Assembly (NCBI GenBank): GCA_002310135.1 | Contig: DBYK01000001.1 | Coordinates: 124,001 to 188,000, forward strand | Length of the DNA: 64,000 bases | DNA from: Caryophanales bacterium UBA1188 | GTDB taxonomy: Bacteria > Bacillota_I > Bacilli_A > Izemoplasmatales > UBA1188 | Direction of reading: 5' to 3' | Shown: in pieces, positions 37,410 through 45,000 of the stretch | How positions within the stretch are numbered: position 1 is the stretch's first letter | How the letters are laid out: every line of letters begins with the position of its first letter | Notes under the pieces: generated by a model | Databases searched by the model: none | What the model was told of the DNA's origin: nothing | Seen by the model: only the letters and a program-made list of their open reading frames with translations | Translations under genes and position numbers: made by a program

Positions 37410-38030
37410 CTAAATCATATCGTTGATTTCATCGACACTTAAATTATCTAATTCTTCTTTCTTTATAAGGAGTTTATGAGTCGCTTCAGTATGCACAACT
37501 CCTCTATCATGAGACGTATCCCAGAAAGGTGAATTGATATGATGACCATGACAGATTAAAGTCACAACAGGAACATTTAAAAACTTAACAAGTTTACCAA
37601 GTGATTTAGGAAGTACTGCAGTAGTGCCACATAGTGAATATCTTGCCTCAGGATAAAGCCCTACTACATTACCCATATTGATAACTTTCTTTAATTGTTT
37701 AACTAAAACTAAGTCGTTTGTGAATTTTCTTTTACAAATACAACCTACATTTCTAAGTAGTCCTTCTCTATTTAAAAACCCATCAATCGCAACAACATAA
37801 TTTGCTTCATTGTCTTTAAGCACATATTCTGCGACTTTAAAATCAAAAAATGCATTGTGATTACAAAGAAGCAAAAAAGGAGCCTTTATATTCTCTGTGC
37901 CTACATATTCAATTATTGGTTTATGTTTTTTAATTCCTGGACTAATTAATAAATTTATAAGTGGTTTTAAATACCAAGCCACTTTTCTTGGTGATTTGAG
38001 CATATCAAAGTGTTTGAGTTCTTTTTTCAT
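37410..38030 (-). CDS. 1-acylglycerol-3-phosphate acyltransferase-like protein, shortened by TAG
   Basis: The 206-residue PlsC/LPLAT domain has LLCNHNAFFDFK, the HX4D catalytic motif, and LYPEARYSLCGT, the second acyltransferase block. It probably acylates a lysophosphatidate or similar lipid on the inner face of the membrane. Its TAG stop is followed in the same frame by a zinc-ribbon region without its own start, so the intact protein was probably about 420 residues. It belongs to an operon with a glycosyltransferase, another acyltransferase and a CBS-domain protein. Confidence 0.85.
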   Translation of the reverse strand: MKKELKHFDMLKSPRKVAWYLKPLINLLISPGIKKHKPIIEYVGTENIKAPFLLLCNHNAFFDFKVAEYVLKDNEANYVVAIDGFLNREGLLRNVGCICKRKFTNDLVLVKQLKKVINMGNVVGLYPEARYSLCGTTAVLPKSLGKLVKFLNVPVVTLICHGHHINSPFWDTSHDRGVVHTEATHKLLIKKEELDNLSVDEINDMI

Positions 38031-38057
38031 ATAATAATTTCATTAACAATGCATTAT

Positions 38058-38462
38058 CTATTTCTTGATGTATCTTTTTAAATATTGCAATATTTCCTTT
38101 CTTCGAATTATACCTATATATTTCTTCCTATCATCAACAATAGGAATAAAGTTTTGGGATTGTATAAGATTTAATATATCATCAAATGAACCAAGTTGAG
38201 ATAATGATTCATAAGGCCTATACCTTTCAATATCTATAACTTTAGTTTCTTTAGCTTTATAATAATCGAATTCACAAATATTCTTAATATATCTTAAAAT
38301 ATCTCCTTCAGATATAGTTGTGATATATGAGCCTTCACTATCAATTATAGGAAGAACAGAATATTTATGTACTTCAAATATATCTAGAGCTTCTTTGATG
38401 TTTGTGTCTACATATAAATAGAAAGTCAACTCTTTTGGTGTAATAATTTCAAATACATTCAT
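38058..38462 (-). CDS. CBS-domain pair protein
   Basis: This 134-residue protein consists of two CBS domains: ALDIFEVHKYSVLPIIDSEGSYITTISEGDILRYI and ILNLIQSQNFIPIVDDRKKYIGIIRRKEILQYL are the tell-tale repeats. Such pairs bind adenine nucleotides such as AMP, ATP or c-di-AMP and report energy or signal status. It lies between two acyltransferase genes in the same orientation, so it may tune lipid synthesis, but no partner can be proved. The protein is otherwise without catalytic domain or membrane segment. Confidence 0.88.
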   Translation of the reverse strand: MNVFEIITPKELTFYLYVDTNIKEALDIFEVHKYSVLPIIDSEGSYITTISEGDILRYIKNICEFDYYKAKETKVIDIERYRPYESLSQLGSFDDILNLIQSQNFIPIVDDRKKYIGIIRRKEILQYLKRYIKK

Positions 38463-38525
38463 TATTATTCTCCATATATATTTTCTTTCTATTTATATTT
38501 TAACATAAACATTATCAATAACGCA

Positions 38526-39326
38526 TTATTGATTTACTGCATAATCATCTTCTACTTTTATATATTTTATATATTCATATTTTTCTTTTTCATTTAATCT
38601 TTTCTTCATCGAATTATACACTTCATCTCTAATATTTTTAATAGCTTCTTTTTTTGGAAGACTTTTATCTACATAAAATGGGCCATCTATATAAGTCACT
38701 ACCTTTGGTCTTTTTATAAATTTAAAAAATCTTTTTCTATATACATTAGTAAATGAAAAAGATGGCACTTCTAAATTATAAGGGTATTTAAATGATATAT
38801 CATTAAATGATCTAACATCTGAATAATATGGCCATATATGTGCCTCAGGATAAATTACCACAACATTTTTTTCATCAATTCTTTTTTTGATTGCCTCTAA
38901 AAAGTTTTTAGAACTATTTAAAGTGCTTGGGGTAGGAAGCCCTCCAAGCATCATAACTAGTGTTTTAATTCCTTTAATAGATACTGCATCAGGATTTACT
39001 ATTATATAATCTTTTTTTGGAAAAGTGAGAATAGATGGAAGGAAGGCGTCCATCACTCCTTGTGTGTGATTCCCATATACAAAATATCCAGTATTTTTTA
39101 CTTTTTTCAATACTTTTTTATTTTTAAATCTTTGTGCAAATACTAACTTTACATATAGAAATGCGATAGGTCTTGCGATGATATTATAAAGTATGAATGA
39201 TAATATTCTATGAATATGGCTCTCATTCACATAAACAAAATTGGAAGGTATTTTCTTTTGAACTATATTATTTCCTGCGAAATCATCATTTAATTCATCG
39301 GTGTAGTATATCACTTTATCTCTCAT
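38526..39326 (-). CDS. PlsC-like acyltransferase
   Basis: The 266-residue protein has a hydrophobic helix near 40-62 and an acyltransferase core: YGNHTQGVMDAF is a variant of the catalytic block with five rather than four residues between His and Asp, and IYPEAHIWPYYSDVRSF is the third block. It resembles the Firmicutes branch of lysophospholipid acyltransferases rather than the canonical PlsC. It overlaps the glycosyltransferase gene by 11 bp, so the two products probably act on the same lipid, for example a glycosyl-diacylglycerol. Confidence 0.85.
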   Translation of the reverse strand: MRDKVIYYTDELNDDFAGNNIVQKKIPSNFVYVNESHIHRILSFILYNIIARPIAFLYVKLVFAQRFKNKKVLKKVKNTGYFVYGNHTQGVMDAFLPSILTFPKKDYIIVNPDAVSIKGIKTLVMMLGGLPTPSTLNSSKNFLEAIKKRIDEKNVVVIYPEAHIWPYYSDVRSFNDISFKYPYNLEVPSFSFTNVYRKRFFKFIKRPKVVTYIDGPFYVDKSLPKKEAIKNIRDEVYNSMKKRLNEKEKYEYIKYIKVEDDYAVNQ

Positions 39327-40461
39327 AATTATCTACAACCTCCTTAAACATGAGTCTCATCTTCTTCATACATTCACGAGTCTTTACTACATTAGTACCG
39401 TTTATATATGTTTCTTTATAGAGATCTTTAATATCCTTATTTTCAAACCAATAATCTATTTTTTTAGCTAAATCGACTGAATCATTGCATTTAAATAAAT
39501 TCTTATCATCAATAGCTAAATACTTAGTTGCGCTTCTTTTTGAATCAGAAATAACAGGCACAAGCCCAGTTGATACTGCCTCTAGACATGCGATTCCTTC
39601 AATCTCTACCTCTGATGGATGACAATATAAATCTGAATAATTGATGACATCACATAATTCTTCTTTTGAATAAAATTTCATGATAGGCATATCAATCTTA
39701 TTCTTCTTTGCGTGATTTATGAGTTCACTCCTTCTTGGACCTGCCCCAGCGAATATGAGTTTAATATCATCTTTATGTTTAGAATATTTCATCGCATCAA
39801 GTAAAACTTTATGTGATTTCTCTTTTGAGAATCTTCCAATGAATAAAATCACAAATTTATTATTTAATTCTTCTGGTTTATGAACATCTTTAGTCTTAAA
39901 GATATCAGATACACCATTGCTTATGACATATGAATTTGTTTTATGCTTTATGGTACGCTCAAATACTTCCTTGATAAATGAAGTTGGGTAATGAATTGCA
40001 TCAACATATTTATAGAAATGATTATAAAAATTTTTATAAGTTAAATAATTGATTAATCTATTATTCATAAACCCTAAATGACAAGTTAGATTTTCTGCCT
40101 GACAATGAAATCCAGCACTAATTGGAATCTTTAGTTCTTTTGCGATTTTTATCGCAGCTCTTTCTAAAGAAAAAGGAACCATAACATGAATTATATCTGC
40201 ACCCTTAATAGCTTCTTTCAAGATAGAATTGTCAGTTTTAGCTATTTCAACTCCATTCTTTTCTATCACTTTATTGAGCACTTTACCTAAAGATAAAGTT
40301 GGAACTATATAATAATTTTCTTTACCTTTCTTTTCTTTATCACAACAGACTACTTTTACATTATCTCCACATTTCTCTAAATACCTTATTAAATTCATAC
40401 AGGCAACTGTAGTACCATTGTTTTCTTTTCCTAATACACTTGCGATAATAGTAACGTTCAT
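39316..40461 (-). CDS. Glycosyltransferase family 4 (GT-B)
   Basis: The protein has 381 residues in two Rossmann halves. The N-terminal part begins NVTIIASVLGKENNGTT, and the C-terminal donor half contains LFIGRFSKEKSHKVLLDAMK and EVEIEGIACLEAVSTGLVPVIS, where the E-x7-E nucleotide-sugar motif sits. Similar GT4 enzymes make glucosyl- or galactosyl-diacylglycerols (as in Ugt/Alr-type pathways) in low-GC bacteria. It is first in an operon with two acyltransferases and a CBS protein, which supports a glycolipid role. AGGAGG precedes the ATG. Its long leader holds palindromes and a terminator-like hairpin. Confidence 0.88.
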   Translation of the reverse strand: MNVTIIASVLGKENNGTTVACMNLIRYLEKCGDNVKVVCCDKEKKGKENYYIVPTLSLGKVLNKVIEKNGVEIAKTDNSILKEAIKGADIIHVMVPFSLERAAIKIAKELKIPISAGFHCQAENLTCHLGFMNNRLINYLTYKNFYNHFYKYVDAIHYPTSFIKEVFERTIKHKTNSYVISNGVSDIFKTKDVHKPEELNNKFVILFIGRFSKEKSHKVLLDAMKYSKHKDDIKLIFAGAGPRRSELINHAKKNKIDMPIMKFYSKEELCDVINYSDLYCHPSEVEIEGIACLEAVSTGLVPVISDSKRSATKYLAIDDKNLFKCNDSVDLAKKIDYWFENKDIKDLYKETYINGTNVVKTRECMKKMRLMFKEVVDNYER

Positions 40462-40778
40462 AAAACTTCCTCCTCGAAGAGTCTCACTATTATTATTTCA
40501 AGCATTTCTATGTTATTTAGATATTCTTAAGATAGTATTATCTAATTGTTTTAGATTTAAAAAGCGATAAATATTCTAATTTAGAATAGAATTTTCTCTT
40601 CATATATTAAAAATAGAATTCTAAAATTTTATCTATCACAAAAAGAGAATTAGTTGTTTATTCTAAATAAAAAAGATGTAAAACATCTTCTTTTAAGTTT
40701 TTTTATTCGTTTTTAAGCACCTTCCTTTACAATAATCAAATATTTATATAAAATTAAATTAAAGGAGGATGATTAATA
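40462..40778. other. Divergent intergenic region with palindromes and an orphan terminator
   Basis: No reading frame is seen in these 317 bases between the glycosyltransferase and glutathione peroxidase genes. They hold a perfect 7-1-7 inverted repeat ATTCTAATTTAGAAT (40573-40587), a 10-bp palindrome TAGAATTCTA (40614-40623), a further half-site ATTCTAA near 40660, and a hairpin with T runs (40671-40705) that belongs to neither flanking gene. This may be the control region of the peroxidase and/or a small RNA or attenuated leader. AAAGGAGG precedes the peroxidase ATG. Confidence 0.5.
40671..40705. terminator. Orphan intrinsic terminator
   Basis: The stem AAGATGT/ACATCTT with a 3-base loop is followed by CTTTTAAGTTTTTTT on the plus strand and preceded by an A run. 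It lies between two divergent genes, so it must end either a small upstream transcript on the plus strand or a leader transcript on the minus strand. Confidence 0.5.
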
Positions 40779-41255
40779 ATGAGTGTTTACGATTTAAAAG
40801 CAACAACAAACAAAGGTGAAATAGTAGAATTATCTAGTTACAAAGGAAAAGTATTACTTATAGTTAATACTGCGACTGGATGTGGGTTTACTCCTCAATA
40901 TGAAGCGCTAGAAGCTATGTATGAAAAATACAAAGACAAAGGTTTTGAAATACTTGATTTTCCATGCAACCAATTCTTGTTCCAAGCTCCAGGAGATGAT
41001 GAAAAAATTGATAGTTTCTGTACACTTAAATACAATACTAAATTTTTAAGATTCACAAAATCAAATGTGAATGGAAAAGACGCAAATGAAGTATTCAAAT
41101 ATTTAACATCCTTAAGTGAACCAATTGGTGGTAAGATTAAATGGAACTTTACTAAATTTTTAGTAAATAGAGCTGGAGAAGTCATATCAAGATTTGAACC
41201 AGCAGAAAAACCAGAAAGTTTTGAAAATGCAGTTTTAGAAGAAATTAATAAATAA
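40779..41255 (+). CDS. Glutathione peroxidase-like thiol peroxidase
   Basis: The 158-residue protein reduces peroxides, in bacteria of this type usually with thioredoxin rather than glutathione. The peroxidatic Cys35 sits in NTATGCGFTPQYE; FPCNQF (61-66) follows, with LFQAPG in place of the usual GGQEPG, and a second candidate resolving Cys81 lies in DSFCTLKYN. WNFTKFLVNRAGEV (C-terminal third) holds the active-site Trp and Asn. It is transcribed alone from a palindrome-rich region and fits with the nearby superoxide reductase and the trxA-trxB pair as the oxygen-defence set. Confidence 0.93.
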   Translation: MSVYDLKATTNKGEIVELSSYKGKVLLIVNTATGCGFTPQYEALEAMYEKYKDKGFEILDFPCNQFLFQAPGDDEKIDSFCTLKYNTKFLRFTKSNVNGKDANEVFKYLTSLSEPIGGKIKWNFTKFLVNRAGEVISRFEPAEKPESFENAVLEEINK

Positions 41256-41274
41256 AGATGTGATGTCACATCTT
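41255..41274. terminator. Bidirectional terminator
   Basis: The stem AAGATGTG/CACATCTT with a 4-base loop and flanking A and T runs lies between the peroxidase gene and the convergent SDR gene. Confidence 0.75.
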
Positions 41275-41281
41275 TTTTTAA

Positions 41282-42319
41282 TCAAATTTTCTTAAGCTCG
41301 ATTCTTGGAATCAATTTTTGGTTTTGAAGCCATAATACAAGATCATATAATGTCTTTTCTATTGGTCTTACTGCATATGATAATTCTTGATTTGCTTTTT
41401 CATGTGAAAAGTTTGAATTGGCTCCTAATGTATATGCAGAATATGGGGTTAAGAATAGTTTTCTTTTCTTAAGTATACTTGATAATTCAAAAAATGGAGA
41501 TAATATCTTCACAAACCATAGTGGAAGATATTTTGGTTCTTTTCCATACCCCATTCTAGATAAAATATTTAAAATATCACTTATCATATATTTTTTGTTG
41601 CATAAAATATATGTTTCATTAGGTTTCCCATTATAAGAACATGATATTATTCCATCTACCACATCTCTACAGTCAACGAAATCATAACCTCCAATAACTG
41701 CATATTTTAATATTCTATTACAAAATCTAATGATGGTAGATGTGATATTTCCAAGTTGAAAATCATGTGGTCCTATTATTCCAGATGGATGAACCACACT
41801 TACATTTAATCCTTTTTTAGCTTGTTCTAGAACGTAATGAGTTGCTTCTGCTTTAGTTTTTGCATATGCACCTCTTACTTTTGATTTTTTGAATATTTTA
41901 GTTTCTTTAATTACTTTTCCTCTTTTTTCTTCTTTTATTGCATGAACGCTACTCACATATATTATTTTTTTAACATTATGTTTTACAGCCATATTGATGA
42001 TATTTTTTGTGCCAGAGACATTAACATTATATAATTTAGATGTTATTTTTGAGCCTATTGTAATTATTCCTGCAGAATGTATAAGACATGCATTACTTAA
42101 ATCCCCACTAAAAAACTCTTTTAGACTTTCTTTTTTTGAAACATCACCGTAAACTATTTCAACATTTTTTGAAAGATTTTTTTCTTGAGGATCACCTTTT
42201 AATACTAAAACTCTTACTTTCTTTTCTAAAAACAAAAGTTTACTAACTAAAAGACTCCCAAGAAACCCAGTAGCTCCAGTTACTAAAAAGATATCATAAT
42301 CCCTATTTACCACATTCAT
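41282..42319 (-). CDS. Extended SDR, NAD-dependent epimerase/dehydratase
   Basis: The 345-residue extended SDR has the cofactor loop VTGATGFLGS (18-27), the second-strand GDVSKKESL, and YVSSVHA followed by YAKTKAEATHYV with the catalytic Tyr and Lys. It resembles dihydroflavonol-4-reductase/3-beta-HSD-like or nucleotide-sugar epimerases; WFVKILSPFF suggests a C-terminal hydrophobic patch. Substrate unknown; there is no gal or wall gene next to it to identify it as GalE. It is between a peroxidase and a superoxide reductase gene, which says nothing clear about its job. Confidence 0.85.
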   Translation of the reverse strand: MNVVNRDYDIFLVTGATGFLGSLLVSKLLFLEKKVRVLVLKGDPQEKNLSKNVEIVYGDVSKKESLKEFFSGDLSNACLIHSAGIITIGSKITSKLYNVNVSGTKNIINMAVKHNVKKIIYVSSVHAIKEEKRGKVIKETKIFKKSKVRGAYAKTKAEATHYVLEQAKKGLNVSVVHPSGIIGPHDFQLGNITSTIIRFCNRILKYAVIGGYDFVDCRDVVDGIISCSYNGKPNETYILCNKKYMISDILNILSRMGYGKEPKYLPLWFVKILSPFFELSSILKKRKLFLTPYSAYTLGANSNFSHEKANQELSYAVRPIEKTLYDLVLWLQNQKLIPRIELKKI

Positions 42320-42338
42320 CTCCTTTTATATCAATAAA

Positions 42339-42382
42339 AAAGGATGAAAAATAGCTGTAGGGTAAGCTAGATTTCATCCTTT
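42339..42382 (-). terminator. Terminator after superoxide reductase
   Basis: A long stem (AAAGGATGAAA / TTTCATCCTTT, 11 bp) encloses a second small stem TAGCT/AGCTA, and is followed by a T run on the minus strand. It lies about 35 bases after the superoxide reductase stop codon. Confidence 0.75.
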
Positions 42383-42414
42383 AAAAATATTTTCAGTATT
42401 TAATTATTCAGTAT

Positions 42415-42789
42415 TTATGCCTTCCAAAGACTGTGAAGATTACAATATGCAAATACAGCTTCTACTTCATCACCTTCACAAATTGAGAAGCATACTGTAG
42501 GCTCATCGCCAGGTTTAAGTTGTTTTCTTTGGTTTCCATATTTAGTTTGGATTGATACCCATTCGATATAATGAACATCAATCATTGGATGTGGAACCGA
42601 ACCAACCTTTACTATTACTTTATTATCCTTTACTTCATATACAGGTACATGCTTTTCTTGCGATGCATCGGTTGTACCAGGTATGATCTCTTGCATTTCA
42701 TCACCGCAGCAAACAATTGGTACTCCAGTTTTCTTAACTATAGCAACAATTTGACCGCAATGTTTACAACGATAAAATTTCATCTCCAT
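42415..42789 (-). CDS. dfx: Desulfoferrodoxin-type superoxide reductase
   Basis: This 124-residue iron protein reduces superoxide to peroxide without making oxygen, typical for anaerobes. The N-terminal desulforedoxin domain has C8, C11, C27 and C28 for a structural Fe(Cys)4 centre. The catalytic domain has EKH (45-47), H67, H73, C116 and H119 for the Fe(His)4Cys site, all present, so it is the two-iron type. It stands alone behind an AAGGAG site and a separate terminator. Its peroxide product would be handled by the glutathione peroxidase 1.2 kb away. Electrons usually come from rubredoxin, which is not seen here. Confidence 0.96.
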   Translation of the reverse strand: MEMKFYRCKHCGQIVAIVKKTGVPIVCCGDEMQEIIPGTTDASQEKHVPVYEVKDNKVIVKVGSVPHPMIDVHYIEWVSIQTKYGNQRKQLKPGDEPTVCFSICEGDEVEAVFAYCNLHSLWKA

Positions 42790-42962
42790 ATTAAATCTCC
42801 TTATAAACTTGTGTTTTATATTTTAATTATACATTAAAATAATTATTCATTTCAATAAAAATAGAATAGAAACAATACTTAAATCTATTTATTCCACGAA
42901 AAATTCTCATATTAAATATTACATATATCAATCTACAATTAAATTAAGAGAATATGAGTGAA

Positions 42963-43008
42963 AATAAAAAAATCACCAATCATAAGTCTGGTGATAATAA
43001 TTATTTTG
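42963..43008. repeat. Copy of the tRNA-Lys terminator region (left flank of ATPase module)
   Basis: This 46-base stretch matches 44956-45000 with only about five differences (substitutions and one missing A) and includes the hairpin ATCACCA/TGGTGAT (42972-42995). The two copies are direct repeats 1,993 bp apart, one next to the 3' end of tRNA-Lys. It also serves as terminator for the minus-strand P-loop gene. Confidence 0.8.
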
Positions 43009-43009
43009 C

Positions 43010-43063
43010 GTGTGTCGGACAAAATGTTTCATTTGTATAGGTGTGTCGGACAAAATGTTTCAT
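43010..43063. repeat. Two direct copies of a 23-bp repeat
   Basis: GTGTGTCGGACAAAATGTTTCAT occurs at 43010-43032 and 43041-43063 (shown here in parts: GTGTGTCGGAC then AAAATGTTTCAT). The period is 31 bp. The motif AAAATRTTTCA recurs twice, inverted, in the promoter region at the other end of the module (44846-44856 and 44886-44896). Either a paired regulator site or remains of mobile-element ends. Confidence 0.7.
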
Positions 43064-43070
43064 AGTAACT

Positions 43071-43616
43071 TTATTTTATTTCTTCATTTTGTTCTCTCAT
43101 TTCTATAATCTTATTTAGTTCTTCTTCGTAGTTACTTTTTATCTTATAAACTTGTTCTCCAACATTATTAAATGATTTAATATTTTGATTATTATCTTTA
43201 ATTAATTCATCAATTGTTAAATCATCTATGATTCTAGATTCAATATCAGAACCATGTTTAATTATTTCATCAAAATTGTTTTTAATGTATTCTTCATCGA
43301 ATGTTAAACATATAAAACTAATATGCTTTAAGTATTCTTTATTAAAAGATTCACGCCAATTAGCTGGTATGTAGCATCCTTCTACTATTAGATTTTGTTT
43401 GTTTTCAATAACGGTCTTTATAATCTCTTTTATAATAGGCCACAAATAATCAGTTAGTTTGTCATCATCATATGGGGTTAAATTAGTATTCTCTGAACGA
43501 ATTAGCCCCATTTTTAAATGATCAATCGATAAATATGGAATATTATATTTTTTTAGCATCTTTTGCGCCAATAGTGTTTTACCTACATGAGTTGGGCCAG
43601 TAATTAAATATACCAT
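43071..43616 (-). CDS. P-loop kinase-like protein
   Basis: This protein of about 181 residues has a Walker A loop GPTHVGKT close to its start and the segment IPYLSIDHLKMGLIRS, as in zeta-toxin/AAA_33 or adenylate-kinase-like small-molecule kinases. VEGCYIPANWRESF is the usual middle strand with a substrate-side motif. The substrate is unknown. The frame could begin at 43643, overlapping the ATPase gene, but AGGAG seven bases before the ATG at 43616 fixes the start after the ATPase stop. Both genes lie in a module flanked by duplicated tRNA-Lys terminators, so they probably move and act together. Confidence 0.75.
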   Translation of the reverse strand: MVYLITGPTHVGKTLLAQKMLKKYNIPYLSIDHLKMGLIRSENTNLTPYDDDKLTDYLWPIIKEIIKTVIENKQNLIVEGCYIPANWRESFNKEYLKHISFICLTFDEEYIKNNFDEIIKHGSDIESRIIDDLTIDELIKDNNQNIKSFNNVGEQVYKIKSNYEEELNKIIEMREQNEEIK

Positions 43617-43632
43617 TATGGAACTCCTATAT

Positions 43633-44814
43633 TTATAATTCATCCATCATTAAGAAATCTTCAAACTTTATATGCCTTACCATAGATGTTGAATAATCAA
43701 TAGTATCATTTGTTATCAAAACTTTATCATATGAATAGTCCATTTTATTAAAGGCCTTAAATTCTCTTTCATATGCTTTATTATCGACAACACTATATGC
43801 AACCTGTATGTAGTGTGATTTTCCGTTTTTAGTTACAAAAAAATCAATTTCATTATCTTCATATCTATATACTTGAACATTATAACCTTTAAATAATAGT
43901 TCGTTATACACAATGTTTTCTAGATTATGGTCTAAATCATATCTATTATCCATTACTCTTATAGAATTAAAAGATACATCAGCATTATATACCTTATAGT
44001 AGTATGACAATTCTCTTTTTATTTTTGTTGAATACTCTTTTACAAGGTCAATACCAAACGCTTCAGAGATGTAATCTATATATTTCATAACTGTATTAAT
44101 TGAACATGGTTCATTATTTGCTTTAATGTAATTTGTTATAGATTTCGCAGAAACAATCCTACTATTTGATCTAAATACAAAGTCACAAACAGCTCTAAAT
44201 ATATTATCTTTTTTGATGTTATACCTCAAACATATATCATTGTGAATAATTGTTTCTTCTAAATCATAGATGTAATTTTTCTTATTCTCTCCATCATATT
44301 CAATGCTTTTTGGAAAACCACCCCAAATAAGGTAGTCATTAATAGTATATGATTTTCCTAGTTCTTTTGTATATTCTAATATTTCACTATATACAAAAGG
44401 TCTAATTCTAAATGATACATATCTTCCGCTTAATTCTTTTGTGAATTCACTTGATAATAGTTTTGAATTAGAACCCGTTATAAAAAGAGAGTTGTTCTCT
44501 AAGCGTAAGGTTTTACATGCATCTGCCCAATCATTAAGATTTTGAATTTCATCAATAAATATGTAGTATTTATCTTTATTGACCTTACATTTATCAATAT
44601 AATCCAATAAATCAAAAGCATTTTTAATTAAGTTATTTACTCTAGCTGATTCAAAATCTATGTATATAACATTGTTGGTTCTTTTCAAAAGTTCTTCTTT
44701 TAGTTGCACCAGAATAACTGATTTTCCACATCTTCTTATACCAGTAATAATCTTAATTAAATCTGAATCAATGAAAGGCCTAATTTGATTTAAATATCTC
44801 TCTCTAATAATCAT
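43633..44814 (-). CDS. AAA_14/DUF4143-type ATPase
   Basis: The 393-residue protein starts with IIRERYLNQIRPF and the Walker A loop GIRRCGKS (25-32), then YYIFIDEIQN (Walker B), FITGSNSKLLSSE (sensor 1) and SGRYVSFRIRPFVYSE. A winged-helix-like middle leads into a C-terminal DUF4143 domain with IDFFVTKNGKSHYIQVAYSV, a PD-(D/E)XK-like fold. These ATPases are very common in anaerobes, their role is unknown, and they often occur as mobile, multi-copy genes; a second copy is at 57870-59093. An AAGGAG site and a strong promoter precede it. Confidence 0.92.
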   Translation of the reverse strand: MIIRERYLNQIRPFIDSDLIKIITGIRRCGKSVILVQLKEELLKRTNNVIYIDFESARVNNLIKNAFDLLDYIDKCKVNKDKYYIFIDEIQNLNDWADACKTLRLENNSLFITGSNSKLLSSEFTKELSGRYVSFRIRPFVYSEILEYTKELGKSYTINDYLIWGGFPKSIEYDGENKKNYIYDLEETIIHNDICLRYNIKKDNIFRAVCDFVFRSNSRIVSAKSITNYIKANNEPCSINTVMKYIDYISEAFGIDLVKEYSTKIKRELSYYYKVYNADVSFNSIRVMDNRYDLDHNLENIVYNELLFKGYNVQVYRYEDNEIDFFVTKNGKSHYIQVAYSVVDNKAYEREFKAFNKMDYSYDKVLITNDTIDYSTSMVRHIKFEDFLMMDEL

Positions 44815-44837
44815 GATTTGTGCTCCTTGCTATATAT

Positions 44838-44866
44838 ATTCTACTGAAACATTTTACTTTTGTCAA
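44838..44866 (-). promoter_or_regulatory. Promoter of the ATPase module
   Basis: TTGACA (44861-44866) and TAGAAT (44838-44843) on the minus strand are 17 bases apart. The spacer contains AAAATGTTTCAGT, and a near copy (AAAATATTTCAGT) lies 40 bases upstream, so a regulator could bind both. Confidence 0.65.
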
Positions 44867-44955
44867 TAATATTGTTCACTTAACTGAAATATTTTATGTT
44901 ATAATACAAAATCTTTCATTATGTTAAAAACATCATTGATATAATTTAAGAATTA

Positions 44956-45000
44956 AATAAAAAATCACCAATCATAAGACTGGTGATAGTAGTTATATTG
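44956..45000. repeat. tRNA-Lys terminator region (right flank of ATPase module)
   Basis: This is the second direct copy of 42963-43008. The hairpin ATCACCA/TGGTGAT (44964-44987) with a T run on the minus strand is the natural terminator of tRNA-Lys, whose CCA end it abuts. Confidence 0.8.

Noticed and set aside
37410..37412. TAG decoded as pyrrolysine.
   Set aside because: No pyl genes or methylamine methyltransferases are seen, and TAG ends another gene cleanly at 32016. A nonsense codon or plain readthrough is simpler.
41282..42319. Naming the extended SDR as GalE to complete the Leloir pathway.
   Set aside because: It lies 22 kb from the gal operon and the sequence is closer to reductase/3-beta-HSD-like SDRs in its substrate half; the evidence does not support galE.
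43010..43063. Start of a CRISPR array from the repeated 23-bp unit.
   Set aside because: There are only two copies, with an 8-bp gap, and no cas genes.
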